From NCBI RefSeq assembly GCF_000485595.1, contig NW_014577256.1, positions 93,421 through 144,997 of the forward strand: a DNA stretch of 51,577 nucleotides. Reading direction: 5' to 3'. A program made the translations under genes and the position numbers. The stretch is from Priapulus caudatus. Taxonomy: Eukaryota > Priapulida > Priapulimorpha > Priapulimorphida > Priapulidae. Each line of letters starts with the position of its first letter. Positions within the stretch are counted from its first letter, which is position 1. Under the pieces are notes generated by a model. That model was not told the origin of the DNA. It did not search any database and saw only the letters and a program-made list of their open reading frames with translations. Positions 1 through 10,440 of this stretch are shown one piece after another.

Positions 1-157
1 TAATATGATACCACACACATGGTGAAAGCAATTTCTATTCAAACGATATCTTAAAAATTGATCATCATTAGTTACACACGGTGGCCATTTTGAAAAATGG
101 CCGCCATTTTTTTTCAGCAGCATATTTTCAAGGTTGTCTACCTGGAAGTTGTTCATG
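1..157. repeat. Repeat-like fragment at window start
   Basis: No gene is seen. The stretch contains GGCCATTTT at 83-91 and its reverse complement at 94-102, followed by a second GCCATTTT. Inverted GGCC-ATTTT tracts of this kind are common at the ends of DNA elements in marine invertebrate genomes (recollection, not a search). The foldback element at 158-932 appears to lie inside or beside this older repeat. Confidence 0.3.
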
Positions 158-175
158 CCCGCCGCACACGGTGAA

Positions 176-223
176 CTATCTGCTGAGCCAACGGCCTCAA
201 GAGGCCGTTGGCTCAGCAGATAG
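176..223. repeat. Perfect 23-bp-arm palindrome
   Basis: Arms 176-198 and 201-223 are exact reverse complements around a 2-bp AA spacer. The arm begins CTATCTGCTGAGCC, the same sequence that occurs once, inverted, in the right end of the enclosing foldback element near 899-913. It could extrude as a cruciform, and probably arose by local inverted duplication of an element end. Confidence 0.9.
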
Positions 224-414
224 CTCAGCGTGTGCACGCAGATTCTGCACGATTTTTGGCCTCGCGTGGCTGTTAGACCGATATCTATCGTGTTTGATAT
301 TTGTGGCCACGCGAGGCCAGAAACTCAGCGTGTGCGGGCTCCGTGAGCTATCAGCTCAGCCACAAATATTTACCGACCAATGAAAGTGCAGGAATAGGGC
401 ATGTGATTTAAAAT

Positions 415-637
415 GTTCACACGCACGCACGCACGCACGCACGTGTACGTGCACATGCACGCGCGTGTACGTGCCCACACACGGACGCACGCACGCACGC
501 ACGTGTACGTGCACACGCACGCACACACTCATGTACGCATGTGTACGTGCACACGCACGCATGTACGCACGCACGAACGTGTACCTGCACACGCGCGCAC
601 ACACGCACGCACGCACGCGCGCACGTGTACGTGCACA
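415..637. repeat. ACGC/ACAC microsatellite
   Basis: Degenerate tetranucleotide tract (ACGC, ACAC, ACGT units) forming the loop of the foldback element. Long open frames on both strands (Thr-His-Ala-Arg type) are translation of the repeat and not genes. Alternating purine-pyrimidine composition makes it a Z-DNA-prone tract. Confidence 0.95.
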
Positions 638-763
638 ATCACAGAATCTACAGAAAAGTAGAGTTTTCTGCTGTTCAGTGGGCGCCGACATTTTAAATCA
701 CATGCCCTATTCCTGCGCTTTCATTGGTCGGTAAATATTTGTGGCTGAGATGATAGCTCACGG

Positions 764-824
764 AGCCCGCACCACTGATCTCTACTATACTAACGTTAGT
801 ATAGTAGAGATCAGTGGCCCGCAC
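764..824. mobile_element. 44-bp perfect palindrome flanked by 8-bp direct repeats
   Basis: A perfect palindrome with no spacer, starting CACTGATCTC and ending GAGATCAGTG, lies between two copies of GCCCGCAC. The corresponding place in the left arm of the host foldback (near 330-340) lacks it, which gives an internal empty site and supports insertion with target duplication. An 8-bp duplication with a CA-tip would fit a hAT-like ultra-short element. It belongs with similar palindromes near 14.95, 35.25, 44.2, 45.5 and 47.4 kb. Confidence 0.75.
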
Positions 825-1073
825 ACGCTGAGTTTCTGGCCTCGCGTGGCCACAAATATCAAACACGATAGATATCGGTCTCACAGCCACGCGAGGCCTG
901 GCTCAGCAGATAGTTCACCGTGTGCGGCGGGTTTAAGGGAGGTCTCCTGAACACGTTGATACCAAACAACCTTTTATAGCATCCCGGTTCTGGTAAACCT
1001 GTCTTGCCCCCTTTTTATCCGTGTCATTGAAAATGTCGTGTAGTAAAGCCAGCATCGTTTTCTTTCGTCGCAG

Positions 1074-1282
1074 GCCGACAACTTGTGAAACGCTATTGCT
1101 ATCTGGAGCCGATCGATGCCGAGTTTACGATGGCTGACCAGTGTGTGACATATCAGCGACCCGGCTACACCACCGAGGTCTGCTACTGCAGTGAAGAACT
1201 CTGCAACTCAGCAGCCACACCCTATACGGCCATCGCTCTTGTTATGTCCACTCTTTCCATGCTCGCTGTGCAATGCTTCTAG
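1074..1282 (+). CDS. Ly6/uPAR (three-finger, LU-domain) protein, 3'-terminal coding exon
   Basis: The exon follows a pyrimidine-rich stretch ending in CAG (1,071-1,073). Two bases complete a split codon and the frame then reads RQLVKRYCYLEP to the TAG at 1,280-1,282. The cysteines at YCY, DQC, VCYC and LCN follow the end of an LU domain, whose hallmark is Cys-x-Cys then Cys-Asn (here VCYCSEELCN). After CN comes a short linker and a hydrophobic tail of about 20 residues (TAIALVMSTLSMLAVQ), the usual GPI-anchor signal. The product would be a small secreted, surface-anchored protein. In insects such proteins act in channel regulation and septate junctions, but the role here is unknown. Upstream exons with the signal peptide must lie outside the window or were not recognised. 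The GTG at 1,085 is internal and not a start. Confidence 0.75.
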
Positions 1283-1640
1283 GCAGACTTGTGAGTTGTG
1301 ACACTGTGATCCATGGCAGGAAAGTAAGGAGCTGACACATGGTGGACGCGGGAGACTCAGTAAACACACATTAACTGGAGTTCTACTTCCAAAGTTGATG
1401 CAGTGGTTATGCCATTCCGTTATTTCAAATAACATTCCATTCATAAGGGTGTGTAGTTGTATCCCATGAATAAAAATGATTCGGTTTGTTACATTTTGAG
1501 GTTGTAACTGTTGTGGTCATTCTGACGTTTTCGCATATGCTGAAGGGGGTTTGTAAGTTCATGGGGCACTGCCCCCTCTGGCATTGAATTCGTTATAGAC
1601 ATAACATGCTACTCGATTGCATTCTAAGAATAAAGTACAA
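1283..1640 (+). other. Probable 3' UTR with two AATAAA signals
   Basis: Sequence after the Ly6-type stop codon. AATAAA occurs at 1,469-1,474 and again at 1,629-1,634. Either could direct polyadenylation of the transcript; which is used cannot be told from sequence alone. Confidence 0.5.
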
Positions 1641-3796
1641 AATATTGATGGCATGTATTAACAGTCAGATATCTGACCATGTGCAAGCTTCCTCTTGAAT
1701 GCAGCTTCAAGTCTATTAGCAGGAACTTGTGTCCCTGCAGAATATTTTCGTTAACCGAATCTGTTGGCATAGGTTGCAGCTTTAGTTGTTAGGAATGGTC
1801 GGATTCAGTTTCAGGCTCCTCTGGAAGCTGACAACCTCTTATGTGACATTTTATAATGAGAAAATGAAAACAAATATGTATATAGTATGACATTTTGTAT
1901 GTTTACATTTTATTACGCTGTGATGTAATGCAATGTTTAGTTATTTTACAATACGGAGTGACTTTAGTATTTTTATATGTATTTCGTGAATTGATATTCA
2001 TGAAATAGGTCACGAACACAATCCATTCAAAAACGCCTATCTTGTCGTCATTTGCACTGTTGCACTGTTGTAATGTATGTAGATGTTAATATAGTTCTGG
2101 TTTGGTTTTTATGTCGTGTTGATACAAATCAACTGTCTGTTATAACATTTTATTAATATTGTATGTGACATGCTATTCCATCCAACTATGATTGTATAAA
2201 TCATTGCTGAAGTGTTAGGTAGAGAATATGAAACAAAAAATGTGCTGGAAGTGAAAGTACCATAATGTAATTCGCTTATTTGCCTGATGCGATTGGCAGG
2301 CAGTTATATTAGTTATAACTAATCATTGTAGCGATATGATGTTCAAGAATTAATGCTATGCGACATAGTGCCACAGAGTTGACATTTTTCCATGCACGTA
2401 TTAAAATCATGTGACTGGCGTAGGTTGATCAACCTAACAAGAATATCGAATGTATGTATGCGGACTTAGCCTTATAGAATGATTTTAGTATCCTATCGTC
2501 CATCCGTAATGTCCGTCCCGCCATTTATGTGCCTGTCTGTGTTTTTGTGCAGCCACCTAGCTCTTTATACGCACCGACAATATATGCGCACTGTTTGTGC
2601 CTTCCATGTTTATACTCATTACGTTTAGGGGTATAACGCCACAATAAATAAATAAATATATATATATAAGTGTTGCAAGAGAAACTGCCACTCTGCCTCG
2701 TGCAATAGCAGCACACATGATGCAAATGACCTTGCAATTTACAGGTTGAAAACGTATGGCCATGATATCAAGTGCCTATCAATTAACTGACAAATTAGTT
2801 GATATGCTTTTTGTTAAATGTACTGGTATGCAAAGATCATGTAGTTGCCTAGACGTTGTCAAAAAGAACAGGTCAGATGACTACTGTATATTTTTGCATT
2901 GTTTGCATTTTTACCACAGCACCAATTTCATCCCGTTTTACTGTTAATTAAAATAATTTTAGCTATTTTTGAGACGTGGTAGTTACCGTAATCATCGTGT
3001 AATATACGTACGTTAAAGCTATTCATGGAGATGTCTGCGATGTGAACTGTACAATTTTAGTCAATGAATTTTTCGGTGAATGTGCAATTTACTCACTTTG
3101 ATCATGATTTGTTAATTAATTGCTTAATTATTCGATCATATCAATTTTCATTATTTTGTTTATACGTCATACAAAACATCTTTGGATACAGGTTTTTATA
3201 CCTTTTTTTTATTTTTTATTTCAACGGCATACTGTTCTGCTGAACAACTTGTTACACGTACACGCCCCTATACAACGACTTCCCCTTTGGGAAACACTTT
3301 TTTCGTCCTGATGGGATTCTGAAATTCCAGAAGTATGGCTTTGAAGCTTCTTTGCTTATAAACCCATCACTCGCTTTATTATTTATTTGTGTGTGCATTT
3401 GCCAGTATTACAATACTGATTGTTTCATCATCGGAAGTTACAAACGTGAGAAATAAGGGATAATACTAAATGAAAACATTGGGTTATGATCTGGCAAAAC
3501 CTAAACGGGAAAGCCATTTGAGAAGCACATATACTCTTTTTGACAAATCGGAATTGTGGGCTGTAATATTTTGAGCTCAGTGTTCAGTATGTCGTGCTGT
3601 TTTCTATATGCATTTCTAAATGTGTAATCAACTTGGTCTCGGGCAATTCGATGTTTTAGTGATTGAATTGTTTCCACACTGATTATCTGTACTGCCGAGG
3701 TAATAGCTAGATATATATATATATATGTCCTAGATTTTATTGCATCAAACGTAGTTCAAATATTGTTGTCTTGTAACGTGTATGTTCTGCTGTTTT
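1641..3796. other. Non-coding AT-rich stretch
   Basis: No supported exon on either strand. It holds a TAAA/TA run near 2,643-2,669 and a TA run near 3,712-3,725. Short open frames are no longer than expected by chance in AT-rich DNA. Confidence 0.6.
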
Positions 3797-4345
3797 TAGC
3801 TCGCCTTGACATCGTCAAGATGAGCTATTGCCATGGTGTGTCGTCCGTCGTCCGTCCGTCCGTCAACATTTGGGTACGGTCAACGATTACTAAAGAACCG
3901 TTTGACCCACATGTTTCAAATTGCATATAGTTGTTAGTCCTATCTGAGAGGTTTGAACGTCCTATTTTGGAGCACGCCAGTCGACCTACATTCGAGCCAC
4001 GTCCACTTTTTGGCAAAAATGGAAATGGCCATAAATCAGTTCAGGTTCAATGGATTTTGCTCATTTCTGGTATGTGAATGAATGAGGACTGGCCCCAAAA
4101 CATATCACACAGGTTTAGATTTTTTTTTAATTGTGCAAATTAGGTAGATTTTGGTAATTTCACTATGCATTTCAGTGTCTGCCTACAGTGAACGATAACT
4201 CAAGAACCGTTTGACCCACATGTTTCAAATTGCATACAGTTGTTACTCCTATGGGAGGGATTTGAACGTCCTATTTTGGAGCCAGTCGACCTACTTTCGA
4301 GCCATGCTCACTTTTTGGCAAACATGAAAATGGCCATCTAGATTC
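3797..4345 (+). mobile_element. Dispersed repeat with palindromic head, GTCC microsatellite and two 309-bp tandem units
   Basis: The head is an imperfect palindrome (AGCTCGCCTTGAC - ATC - GTCAAGATGAGCT) followed by ATTGCCATGG and a GTCC microsatellite (about 3,838-3,864). Two related units then start at 3,882 and 4,191, each with GAACCGTTTGACCCACATG, CGTCCTATTTTGGAG and ACTTTTTGGCAAA. Spacing is 309 bp and the second unit stops near 4,340. The same head with its GTCC run reappears at 51,496-51,577, so this is a dispersed family. No protein frame is seen; it is probably non-autonomous. Confidence 0.75.
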
Positions 4346-6164
4346 ATTTGATTTTGTTTAATTTACCTACCTACCTAATCATACCTATACGTGTAATATT
4401 GTGTTTTAGATTCGTTGTTACAGTAATTTGACTGGAATATTTTATTGCTTATATTTGCGCGATAATCGAAAACCAAAATGGCGATCATTTAGGCGTAGCG
4501 CAATCTCTCGCCTAGATTTCAGACTTTCAGATCTGAAACATTTATTTTCGCATCAAAACTAACCCTGAAACAAAACAGTGACATTTCTATTCGTATAAAA
4601 CGGAGAATACGTAAGGACATTTGATCACATTTTGGTCCGTCATAAATGAAACACTTACCAAATTTTAAATATCATCTCCCTCTTCTATCACACCCAATGT
4701 GAGCTATAGTGTCATTGACACTTTCATTTTAGTGTATAATCAAGTTCGTCTCGGGAAATTTGTCATTTTAGTTATTGGCTTTTTTGCATATTGATTGCCT
4801 GTAATTTCGATATAGTAGATGCATGTACTGGTTTATAGTGTATCGAACCCATTTTAGTTAGTAAGGTGCCCTTCGTTTTATGCGGTTCGAAACAATTCCT
4901 GTGAATAAAACGTATACTGAATAAAATTTTCGATATAATCTATTCTGTATGGCTATTGTAAATTTTTTCGATTTTTACCAGATTTCGTCTGATATAACTA
5001 ACTATGATTAATTCATGGAAGAATATCAGGAAGTAATTGAGCTCAGTTTATCAGTTATGATTAATTTTTCTTTATTTATTTGTTTATTCGTGTATTTATT
5101 TTGTTTGTTGGTTGGTTGGTTCATTAGAACTTCTTAGCACGTGGATTGTTCAAATTGTAATAAAAGCACTAAATTTGGCACACTTGTGCGCACAGGGCAC
5201 TGCAAATTAACCGCCCCTTAAAAGAGAGTGTTACCGTTTTTTAACGGCCGCCATGAAATTTTTAAATACATTTCTTTGGTCTTAGTATTACTTATACTTT
5301 GTATTTCCGTGTCTAATTGACATTTTATAGTAGTTGAAAATGCTCTTATATAATTGAGTGAAATTCGCTGTTATGCCTTATGGCTTTGAGACATGGTCGC
5401 GATGATCTAAATTTTGATGAAAATAATTAGAAATATAATATGTAAATAAACTAATGTAACACTAATTTTTGCAAGTATGTCTAAAAACATGGTGGTGGAG
5501 GCGGGAAGTGTCTATAGTGTCAATTTTCCTCCCATTATCGCTACCTTATTCTGAGATTGTCAGAAATATGCCTTATTTCGTAATGGGACAGTATTGATAA
5601 GGAGTCAGCGTAACCCGAGCTGATTCTCATTGCCTACAGTGTGTATTTTGTTGTTGTCATTCCACTTTGTCGAGTTATATACGCACCTCGCCGCTTGTGC
5701 AAGACATTCTGTATTAGGCTTTTCTTGAACCCTTCTTTTGCTATAGATTGATCATGCTTTTATGTGTTTTCCTTCCGTCTTGCACAGAGTGACAAACTGC
5801 ACCAGTGCCCTATTTTCATGCATTTGTTTGACGTGCCCGCTTCGCGCCTCTTTGCTTACGACACGGTTCACACATTTGCGCACACTTGGCATAAGCTTCA
5901 CTCGATGCTCGATAAGGGTTTTTTAAATAAGGGCGTCGTACATTAGTCAGTTGGAAAGCAGTTTATCTCCTAGACCTCAACCTTGCTACTGATACTCGCA
6001 AAGCTGTAAACGTACCTCCAGGCCTACAACGGATAAATTGCTGCAGATGGAAAAACACAACACGGTCTGCATACAGAAACAGAACATGACCTGACCCTGT
6101 TAGTGCCCGAAAGGCGTAGAAATGTGCAGGAGGTTTGTGACGTGAATGATGAATGAACCGATAC
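4346..6164. other. Non-coding stretch
   Basis: AT-rich with no supported exon or RNA gene. Short TTTATT and GGTT runs near 5,080-5,120 are the only local structure I see. Frames such as 5,764-5,946 have no recognisable similarity. Confidence 0.5.
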
Positions 6165-6247
6165 GAGAGGTGGTACGGGAGAAGGGGGACAGGAGACGGG
6201 AGAGGAGGGGCGGGAGACGGGAGTAGGGAGGCCAGTGGGCGGGAGGA
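6165..6247 (+). repeat. G-rich purine tract, candidate G-quadruplex
   Basis: More than six GGG or longer runs within about 80 bases, with short A/C/T spacers (GGGAGAAGGGGGACAGG and following). This suits G4 formation on the + strand. No gene start lies just downstream, so a promoter role is not supported. Confidence 0.5.
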
Positions 6248-6489
6248 TTTTCATCCAAAACAAACTATTATACTATGTTGTACGCGTGAATGAGAGAGAG
6301 AGAGTTGAGAAAAAAAACTAAGTTGAGAAAAATAAAAGAAATCCATAGCACGAGAAATAAATACATGAGAAAATACATTGTGCAGGATTAATACATTTAT
6401 TACGCAAACTGTCAGAGAAACTAAGTGACATTCAAAAATGAAAATGCAATAGGCCCTATATAAAGGATCCTGGAGGCAGACGTCCCAAG

Positions 6490-6566
6490 TGTCCCGGTCT
6501 CACCGGGATCGTCCCGGTGCGACATGCTGGTCCCGGTGTCCCGTTAAAGTCCAGAAAGTCCCGGTC
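6490..6566. repeat. GTCCCGGT short inverted and direct repeats
   Basis: GTCCCGGT or close variants occur five times in 77 bases. At 6,492-6,508 TCCCGGT and ACCGGGA form a hairpin with a 3-base loop. This GC-rich island stands out from its AT-rich surroundings. It may be an old transposon end; no protein reading was convincing. Confidence 0.45.
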
Positions 6567-6878
6567 GTAACATTTTCAGCCATATTTTAACATTTACATC
6601 AGTACCTTACTAAATTTGCCGTGGTAGTTGGTATACTTTAATTCCAGCGAACAATAAAAGGCCACAAATAATTTTGAAACCATAAATTAACATTAATTTG
6701 CGTTTTATTTTACATGTATACTTTATAAAAAATGGTGGTGCGCCGCAACAAACACATGTCGCAGCCCGCCACAACTCTTTCCCTGTATTTGCGCACCGCG
6801 AAAAAACGGCGATGGACCATTATCACAAGTGATCCCTTTCTTGGATTTTCCCAACTTGGGACCTCTGTGGAGGTGTTG

Positions 6879-6918
6879 AGGGAGGGGGGTGGAAGGAGAG
6901 GGTGAGGGAAGCGGGAGG
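6879..6918 (+). repeat. Second G-rich purine tract
   Basis: GAGGGAGGGGGGTGGAAGG followed by more GGG runs, similar in kind to the tract at 6.2 kb. Candidate G-quadruplex or triplex-prone purine mirror tract. Confidence 0.45.
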
Positions 6919-9372
6919 AAGACAACCCCCGGTACCACCTTCATACAAGAACAACGTCTGCAAAGGGTTTGCTAATGTTTGCGTGTAGATGGCGCCAGCA
7001 GACAATAAATTTAGCGTGCTGCAAGTCACCCGGCACGTCATACGGCCAGCAAATGCAAACACCGGCCCATTTTCTCCCTAGTGTGACTATTGTAAATCGC
7101 TTGTCATATTTTGTCTTTTCCTAATGGTCGTACATCATGATTGTGGCGATCATTTTATTGTTAGTGATTCACTCATCCGGCCGAATGATACATAGCATCA
7201 TATTGGCTATTGGAGACCTTGCCGCTGGCGACATGTTATCTCAAAATATATGAGACCGCAAGGTACCGGACATCAGATGCGTGTAGGCCTACCATCGCGA
7301 TTCATTGATGATTTTGTCGTTGCTAACGAGACAAACAATGTTGGTGCTCAATGGTCTTGAAATTGAATTCACGAGAGCGTTGCACATGCTATATCTGGCG
7401 CCACCTGGTTTTCTGGTCATTATGATGTATAAGTAGTTGTGATCAACCGCCCGGAGTACCCGGAACACCAGGTGATTTTTTCTTCGCGAGGCCACTTCGT
7501 TTAGGCACAGAGTAGTAATTGTGTGTCGTGGAAAAAATCTGGCTTAACGGTATTTTCCCATTTACAAATGACGTACGGGAAGTTTGTTCTGACATGAAAT
7601 CAAATTACCCGGTGACTACCCAGCGAAAATCACTCGGTGGGCACCTATGTATACCGATGTCGATTAGCAGTATTTCACTGAAGAAAACGTTCGCGTGTGA
7701 ATAACGAGCGCGACTCTCATAAATAGCTGCCGCCAAACGTATTGCTAACGTCCTGCTGCTTATAAAGGTGCGCTAATGCACCTTTTTTGGGAAATGCGTT
7801 GCGCGCGGAAATAGCACTCCTGTTTACTCGCTTGCAAAGGTAAACGCGGACATCTGACACGTGATTTTTTATCGCTCAGTAGCTGGAAGATCGATAGTCG
7901 CTGTGTTCAAAGCCTTGGCCTATTCACTGGCAGCTATACGTTCCTTCGACGCCCGAACTACTCGTAATAACAGCACGATACTTAATTAACCGGCAAGAGG
8001 CTCGTGTGTACATCAGCTGCTTGTCGAGACACGCGTATATACGTGTGAGTAGATGAACGCTTTCATTCCGTTGTCGTGATATTCACCCGTTCCTTTCTAT
8101 ATCGAGCTGATGATGAAACGCATGGACGCATAATCCGAAACTATAAATATTGAAGCTAATTAACGAACATGTTTGACTATCTACTCCGACTTGTATGCCC
8201 ATGTTCAAACCTACGCATAGCAGCTGTTATGATTAATTGATAATGGCCACCCACATTAACGATTTTCCGTTCAGAGTTTTCTTCTCTAGACTAGCATACA
8301 AAATAGGGTAATGTATGATGGGGTTTTTCAGCAAACTTACGCAAGGGTTAAGAAGGCCAGTCTATGAAAGGATATTGTCGTAATAAACTATGAAAATGAG
8401 GTATACATATGTAGCCTACAGGCCTAGCCTTCATTGACGGGATTTTCAAAATGAAAAAATCACCCGCCACTGCTCGACCATTCTGTTCAACTGAATTCTT
8501 GAGTCTAATTCCACTTTCTGGTCTGAGTCTGAACATTGAATCTGGTCATGCAGTATGGTCGAGAGGCCTAGCGTGGACCTTGCTCAAAAGTCATATACAT
8601 ATCAACAAAGTTCGTAAGAGATTTCGTCAAATGTTACTGACTGTCAAATGTCCATTCGTTTGTTGTACCATCATCAACTAAGAAACCAAGCAAAAATTCT
8701 TTTGTTATATATAAAATCAGGAGCAAATATTTCTAGGGTAGGAGAGTGTGAGACGCCGAAAGAGAACACGGAGAATTCCATTTACTTACATTAGTCTACC
8801 TATGATTTATTGTGCGTAATAGTAAACAACATTTATAACCATATAACCACCATATAGCGGTATAATGTAATAGATGGTGAATTTAAAGTAAACGCATCTG
8901 ACTTCAACGATTAATACGACATTGATTGGCACATTGAACATTTACAATATTTATACTTGGTGCCGGTAAGTCACTTGGCGGTACACAAGCGGTTCGACAA
9001 CACTTTCACCAATAGCCAGAGTGAAAAAGCGTATTGCCATTTTTAATACATGCGTATCGACCATGCGGAAGTACGTAGGTAAGTTATATTGTTAGTAAGC
9101 GTCGACTATGACGATAAAAATGGCACACATCCTAATAATAACTGCACAATCTTCGCATTTTTTATTGGAACTTTGTTAATTTTTTTAATATGCATTTTTA
9201 GTACCGTACTTTTTATATTTCAGAACATGAGAGCAGTTACACGTAGAAAACTAGTGTTTTCTAAACAAAAGTTTTTCTTGATAACATGATAACAAACTCT
9301 CTCGGATGACTTGTCTGAGATGGATGAGATGATGATATGCGTCTGAAATGTGCGAAATATATATATATATAT
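6919..9372. other. Non-coding stretch
   Basis: No supported exon. Open frames at 7,289-7,495, 8,451-8,681 and 9,089-9,289 are short and lack domain signals. A TA run is at 9,358-9,374. Probably intergenic or intronic. Confidence 0.5.
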
Positions 9373-9642
9373 AATTCGACCCCCGCGGCAGCGAGCGCGA
9401 GCTACAGGCGATGGTGCCGGGGAAATTTCTAATTAAACCGTAGACGCGCTGCCCGTTTCACCCTAGAAGCCACAACAATTCGACCCCCGCGGCAGCGCGC
9501 GCGCGATGTACGGGCGAGTGGTGCCGGGAAAATTTCGAATTAAACCGTAGACTCTGCCCGTTTCACCCTAGAAGCCACGACAATCCCCCCCTCCCCAGCA
9601 GCAGCGCGAGCGCGAACTACAGGCGAGTGGTGCCGGGGAAAT
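9373..9642 (+). repeat. Tandem repeat, about 104-bp unit, 2.6 copies
   Basis: Units start near 9,373, 9,476 and 9,580. Each contains a GCAGCGCGAGCGCGA-like GC block, GGTGCCGGG(G)AAATTT, AATTAAACCGTAGAC and CCCGTTTCACCCTAGAAGCC. The third is truncated after GGGGAAATT. GC content is well above the flanks. Confidence 0.85.
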
Positions 9643-10180
9643 TGTGCATGAGTGTTTAATGAGCAAAACAATACCAAACGTTTGAGGATTGACCGAATAT
9701 TATACAGAAGTTATTGCAAGTTTAGCATGCCTACCCCCTTAAATTATACTCACTCAGATGGGAAAATATATCGCATTTTATGTGATAAAAAAATTGCCCA
9801 AGGGTGCCAAAGTGGCACCCAGTGGATTCCGGTTCAGGATAGTCTAAAGATCAGGAAACTACAAAAAACCTTGTATATACCCGATTGCAACGTTCAGTCA
9901 AATTTCCATACTCGGCAACTCGAGTAATATGTTACAATCGCCGTCGGGATTGCGTCCTTCATTAGAACAGAGAAATACCAGTAGAAAGCAATCGTACTTT
10001 TTCACGTAAGTATACACTTCAACAACGCGCGTGTTCACGAGCCCACCACTACCCGTAACAACATCTTTAGCAAAAGTCCCCAAAATATGTACCGCTATTC
10101 CAATTAAGTTTTTAATGGATTGTTTAACAGCCTTCATCATTAGCTGAGAATCTGATAGACAGGCTTGTATGTATGTGCTT

Positions 10181-10440
10181 CGTGCGTGTGTGCGTGCGTG
10201 CGTGCGAGCGTGCGTGCGAGGGTGCGTGCGTGCGAGCGTGTGTGCGTGCGTGCGTGCGAGGGAGCGAGCGTACTGCGTTCGTGCGTTTGTGTGAGTGTTC
10301 ATCTACGCGTTTATATGAACGAGTGTGCATGTCAGTGTGTGTGTGTGTGTGTTTTGTTTTCATGTGTTATTCGCTCGTATACGGGCATGCGTGTGAACGT
10401 GCGCGTATATGCGTGCACATACACTCGGAGATGCGCATAC
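10181..10440 (+). repeat. TGCG/TG microsatellite
   Basis: Degenerate GTGC/GAGC/GTGT units at 10,181-10,263, a pure TG run at 10,335-10,353, then a further TGCG-like stretch to about 10,440. Long frames on both strands across it are repeat artefacts. Confidence 0.95.

Larger units (their letters stand above)
158..932. mobile_element. Nested foldback (long inverted repeat) element around an ACGC microsatellite
   Basis: The outer left end (GCCCGCCGCACACGGTGAAC, 158-177) returns inverted at 913-932. Further in, 302-419 and 687-775 are inverted copies of each other: both contain the CACAAATATTTACCGACCAA block and the block reading GGGCATGTGATTTAAA, with few mismatches. The middle (415-637) is an ACGC/ACAC microsatellite. 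No protein is encoded; the open frames across it are repeat artefacts. This is a non-autonomous foldback or MITE-like element with several arms inserted into or copied from each other. The superfamily is not certain. The right edge is followed by TTAA, but the left edge shows no matching TTAA, so a target duplication could not be fixed. Confidence 0.75.

Noticed and set aside
356-734. Overlapping open frames across the ACGC microsatellite
   Set aside because: Thr-His-Ala-Arg and Cys-Val-Arg repeats on both strands come from the simple repeat.
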